NCBI GenBank assembly: GCA_026225115.1
Contig: JAMFSE010000111.1
Location: 1-44,929 of the forward strand
Reading direction: 5' to 3'
Length of the DNA: 44,929 nucleotides
From: Rhodovastum atsumiense
GTDB taxonomy: Bacteria; Pseudomonadota; Alphaproteobacteria; Acetobacterales; Acetobacteraceae
The number at the start of each line of letters is the position of its first letter. The first letter of the stretch is position 1. Shown here in pieces: positions 42,464 through 44,929 of the stretch. The notes under the pieces were generated by a model. That model saw nothing but the letters and a program-made list of their open reading frames with translations, was not told the DNA's origin and did not search any database. A program made the translations under genes and the position numbers.

Positions 42464-43123
42464 TTAAAACGCCGAAGCCGCAATATTAACCGTAACCGCC
42501 AAAATCACCGTATTAAACAAAAACCCAATCAGCCCCTGCAACGTCGCCAACCGCCGCAATTTCTTCGCGTGAATATTCACGTCCGAAACCTGAAACGTCA
42601 TCCCCAGCACGAACGAGAAATACACAAAATCCAGATAATCCGGATTCTCCTCCCCCGGAAATTCCAACCCCCGATCGATCTCATCGGGCTTCAGCTCCTT
42701 CGTGTAATATTCATGCGCATAGCGATAGGCGAACACGATATTCGTCGTCAGCCAGGACAGCGCCAGCGTCACGATCACAAACCCCAGATAATAATTCTGA
42801 TGCGTTTTCTTATCCGCGGCGTGGGAGAACAAAAACACCGCCACCAGGCTCATCGCCGAGCCGAGCAGGGTCAGCGCAAAAATGCTCCACTCGCCTTCCT
42901 GCTGCAGCTGTGCATCCCGGCTGATATTCGTATGGTCCGACCGGATGAACAGCTCCGCCGTCAGCACCAGATACACCGCAATCCCGATATCCCACGCCAG
43001 CACAATCCGTGTCGCCAGCGGCTGCACCGCCATCAGGGGAAAATAGCTCAACAGCCCAATCACCAGGCCGATAAGCAGCCTCGGCCTTGCGCGGAAAATC
43101 CTGTAAACTCGCCAGCGCTGCAT
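42464..43123 (-). CDS. DUF1345 membrane protein
   Basis: A 219-residue membrane protein with about five helices. The DUF1345 signature is present: RLLIGLVIGLLSY, TRIVLAWDIGIAVYLVLT, and YLDFVYFSFVLGMTFQVSDVNI near the end. I use ATG 43121-43123 because it gives the usual family length; the frame is open to TTG 43259-43261, which adds 46 unlike residues. Function unknown. It is divergent from fusA. Confidence 0.85.
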   Translation of the reverse strand: MQRWRVYRIFRARPRLLIGLVIGLLSYFPLMAVQPLATRIVLAWDIGIAVYLVLTAELFIRSDHTNISRDAQLQQEGEWSIFALTLLGSAMSLVAVFLFSHAADKKTHQNYYLGFVIVTLALSWLTTNIVFAYRYAHEYYTKELKPDEIDRGLEFPGEENPDYLDFVYFSFVLGMTFQVSDVNIHAKKLRRLATLQGLIGFLFNTVILAVTVNIAASAF

Positions 43124-43320
43124 CACCCGCCAATACGCGGCTTCCAACAACCCGTCCAATGCCGCCATTCCCGCGTGTCGCAAAAAGCTGAATCGCGCCC
43201 ACAGCCCTTGCCAAAAGACCCGCAAACCCGCAAAAGCCGCCGCAGCGAGCGCCACCCCCAAAGTGGCGCCGCACCCCTTTGGTTTATCCGCACCCTATGC
43301 GTGCGCCCGTGGAGGCTACA

Positions 43321-44929
43321 ATGGCTGATTTCGAATTAGGCAAGATCCGTAATATCGGGATCACCGCGCATATCGACGCGGGCAAAACCACCACCACCGA
43401 GCGCATCCTCTACTACACCGGCGTCAGCCACCGCATCGGCGAGGTCCATGACGGCAACACCACCACCGATTACATGGACCAGGAGCGTGAGCGCGGCATC
43501 ACCATCACCTCCGCCGCCGTCACCTGCGAGTGGAAAGACCACCGCATCAACATCATCGACACCCCCGGCCATATCGACTTCAACATCGAAGTGAACCGTT
43601 CGCTCCGCGTGCTCGACGGCGCCATCTTCATCATCGAAGGTGTGGCCGGCGTACAGCCGCAGTCGGAAACCAACTGGCGCCTGGCCGACCGCTACAACGT
43701 CCCGCGCATCATCTTCATCAACAAGCTGGACCGCACCGGCGCCGACTTCTTCCGCGCCTTCGCCACGCTGAAGGAAAAGCTGGACATCATCGCCCTGCCC
43801 CTGCAGCTCCCCATCGGCATCGAGGATACCTTCCTCGGCGTCGTCGACCTGGTCGAGATGAAAGCCATCATTTGGGAAGGCGGCGAGCTGGGTGCCAAAT
43901 TCCACGACGAGGAAATCCCCGAAAACCTCAAGGCGCAGGCCGCCGAATACCGCCAGCTCCTGCTGGACACCGCCCTCTCGGTCGATAACGAGGCGATGGA
44001 AGAATATTTCGACAAGGGCGACGTCTCGGTCGAAACCCTGAAACGCTGCATCAAGGCCGGCGCCATCACCGGCGCCTTCCGCCCGGTCCTGTGCGGCACC
44101 GCCTTCAAGAACAAGGGCGTGCAGCCGCTGCTCGACGCCGTGCTCGACTACCTCCCCTCGCCGATCGACGTGCCCGGCATCATGGTCGCCCCGCCGGAAG
44201 GCGAGGAGCAGGACCCGAACGCCCGCCGCATTAAGGCCGACCCCAACGCCCCCTTCTCCGGCCTCGCGTTTAAAATCATCAACGACAAATACGGCACGCT
44301 CACCTTCGTGCGCGTCTATTCCGGCACGCTCAAATCCTCCGACACGGTGATGAACACCACCAAGGGCCATAAAGAGCGTATCGGCCGGATGTTCCAGATG
44401 CACGCCGACAAGCGCGCCGAGATCAAGGAAGTCCACGCCGGCGACATCGCCGCCTTCGTCGGCCTGAAAGACACCGGCACTGGCGACACCCTGGCCTCCT
44501 CGGACGACCCCGTAGTCCTGGAACGCATGGCCTTCCCGGTCCCGGTGATCAACATCTCGGTCGAGCCGAAGACCAAGGAAGGGGTCGAGAAAATGACCCT
44601 TGGACTGCAGAAACTGGCCGGGGAAGACACGTCCTTGCGCTTGAAAACGGACCAGGAAACAGGCCAGACCATCCTGTCGGGCAAGGGCGAGCTGCATCTG
44701 GAAATCATCATCGACCGGCTGCGCCGCGAATATGGCGTGGATGCGAATATCGGCGCGCCGCAGGTGGCCTACCGTGAGACCATCTCGCGCAGCCATACTG
44801 AAACCTATACCCACAAAAAGCAGTCCGGCGGTTCCGGCCAGTACGCCGAGGTGAAAATCATCTTCGAGCCGCAGGAGCGCAATGAAGGCGTCCTGTTCGA
44901 GAACAAGGTCGTCGGCGGCTCAATTCCGA
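43321..44929 (+). CDS. fusA: Translation elongation factor G (3' truncated)
   Basis: The first about 536 residues of a ~690-residue GTPase, cut by the window end. ATG 43321 has GGAGG five bases upstream. The P-loop is [21 protein letters not shown]2 is [10 protein letters not shown]3 is DTPGHIDF, and NKLD is G4. It moves tRNA-mRNA on the ribosome. It is not preceded by rpsL-rpsG, and details such as ITAHIDAG (not MAHIDAG) and [11 protein letters not shown] differ from the str-operon EF-G, so it may be a second EF-G or a fusA relocated. Confidence 0.95.
   Translation, partial: MADFELGKIRNIGITAHIDAGKTTTTERILYYTGVSHRIGEVHDGNTTTDYMDQERERGITITSAAVTCEWKDHRINIIDTPGHIDFNIEVNRSLRVLDGAIFIIEGVAGVQPQSETNWRLADRYNVPRIIFINKLDRTGADFFRAFATLKEKLDIIALPLQLPIGIEDTFLGVVDLVEMKAIIWEGGELGAKFHDEEIPENLKAQAAEYRQLLLDTALSVDNEAMEEYFDKGDVSVETLKRCIKAGAITGAFRPVLCGTAFKNKGVQPLLDAVLDYLPSPIDVPGIMVAPPEGEEQDPNARRIKADPNAPFSGLAFKIINDKYGTLTFVRVYSGTLKSSDTVMNTTKGHKERIGRMFQMHADKRAEIKEVHAGDIAAFVGLKDTGTGDTLASSDDPVVLERMAFPVPVINISVEPKTKEGVEKMTLGLQKLAGEDTSLRLKTDQETGQTILSGKGELHLEIIIDRLRREYGVDANIGAPQVAYRETISRSHTETYTHKKQSGGSGQYAEVKIIFEPQERNEGVLFENKVVGGSIP

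Noticed and set aside
43336-44814. Long open frame antisense to fusA.
   Set aside because: Gly/Asp/Val-rich composition typical of a mirrored coding frame; the sense frame is clear EF-G.
1-44929. CRISPR array, prophage or complete insertion sequence.
   Set aside because: No array of regular spaced repeats, no phage structural genes and no transposase were seen.

Overview
The window looks like chromosomal DNA of an alphaproteobacterium, most likely Acetobacteraceae (Acidiphilium/Acidocella-like). This rests on the high GC content, a Rhodobacter-type phospholipid methyltransferase, a homoserine kinase II-rnhA pair, a SAM-II riboswitch in front of metZ, and the hemE / DUF299 divergent pair that is characteristic of alphaproteobacterial origins. 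The placement is inferred from gene content and protein motifs only.

Layout. Positions 1-300 hold the end of an XRE-type regulator. Positions 391-7374 are a leftward aa3 cytochrome c oxidase operon, in transcription order ctaC, ctaD, ctaB, a 57-residue one-helix protein, ctaE, SURF1, and then an M32 carboxypeptidase. The usual Cu(B) assembly gene ctaG is not in it. Positions 7476-9205 hold a Spy/LTXXQ-type periplasmic protein, a Tyr/Pro-rich secreted protein and pmtA. The divergent pair rph / hrcA follows, then a GT-C membrane glycosyltransferase and a transglutaminase-like protein, and leftward thrB-rnhA. Positions 15-20 kb hold two lipoproteins, a YggS protein, a TMP-TenI protein, a porin with a strong terminator, and an acidic protein of unknown function. 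metZ has a SAM-II riboswitch. A tRNA-Gly(CCC) gene is overlapped antisense by the end of a metallo-hydrolase gene. A secreted beta-propeller plus GT4 glycosyltransferase pair looks accessory.

Positions 28.1-32.5 kb carry the PPSR (DUF299) gene and hemE-hemH-HAD-hemJ, diverging from a 274-bp gap with DnaA-box-like sequences: a candidate oriC. To its right almost everything runs rightward: acpP-fabF, mltG, the rimP-nusA-ylxR-infB-rbfA translation operon, a Sua5-type tRNA modification gene, a leftward DUF1345 gene and a truncated EF-G gene.

The genes join into clear themes: heme synthesis (hemE, hemH, hemJ), heme O (ctaB) and the oxidase that uses it; fatty-acid elongation (acpP, fabF); methionine and threonine branches from homoserine (metZ, thrB); and the transcription-translation machinery.

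The most unusual non-coding content is a family of dispersed palindromic elements. Their hairpin arms vary in sequence but keep their pairing, and they often sit at gene ends. There is also a 112-bp long-palindrome (MITE-like) element, and a cluster of several different REP-like repeats in front of mltG. Positions were read by eye and no database search was possible.
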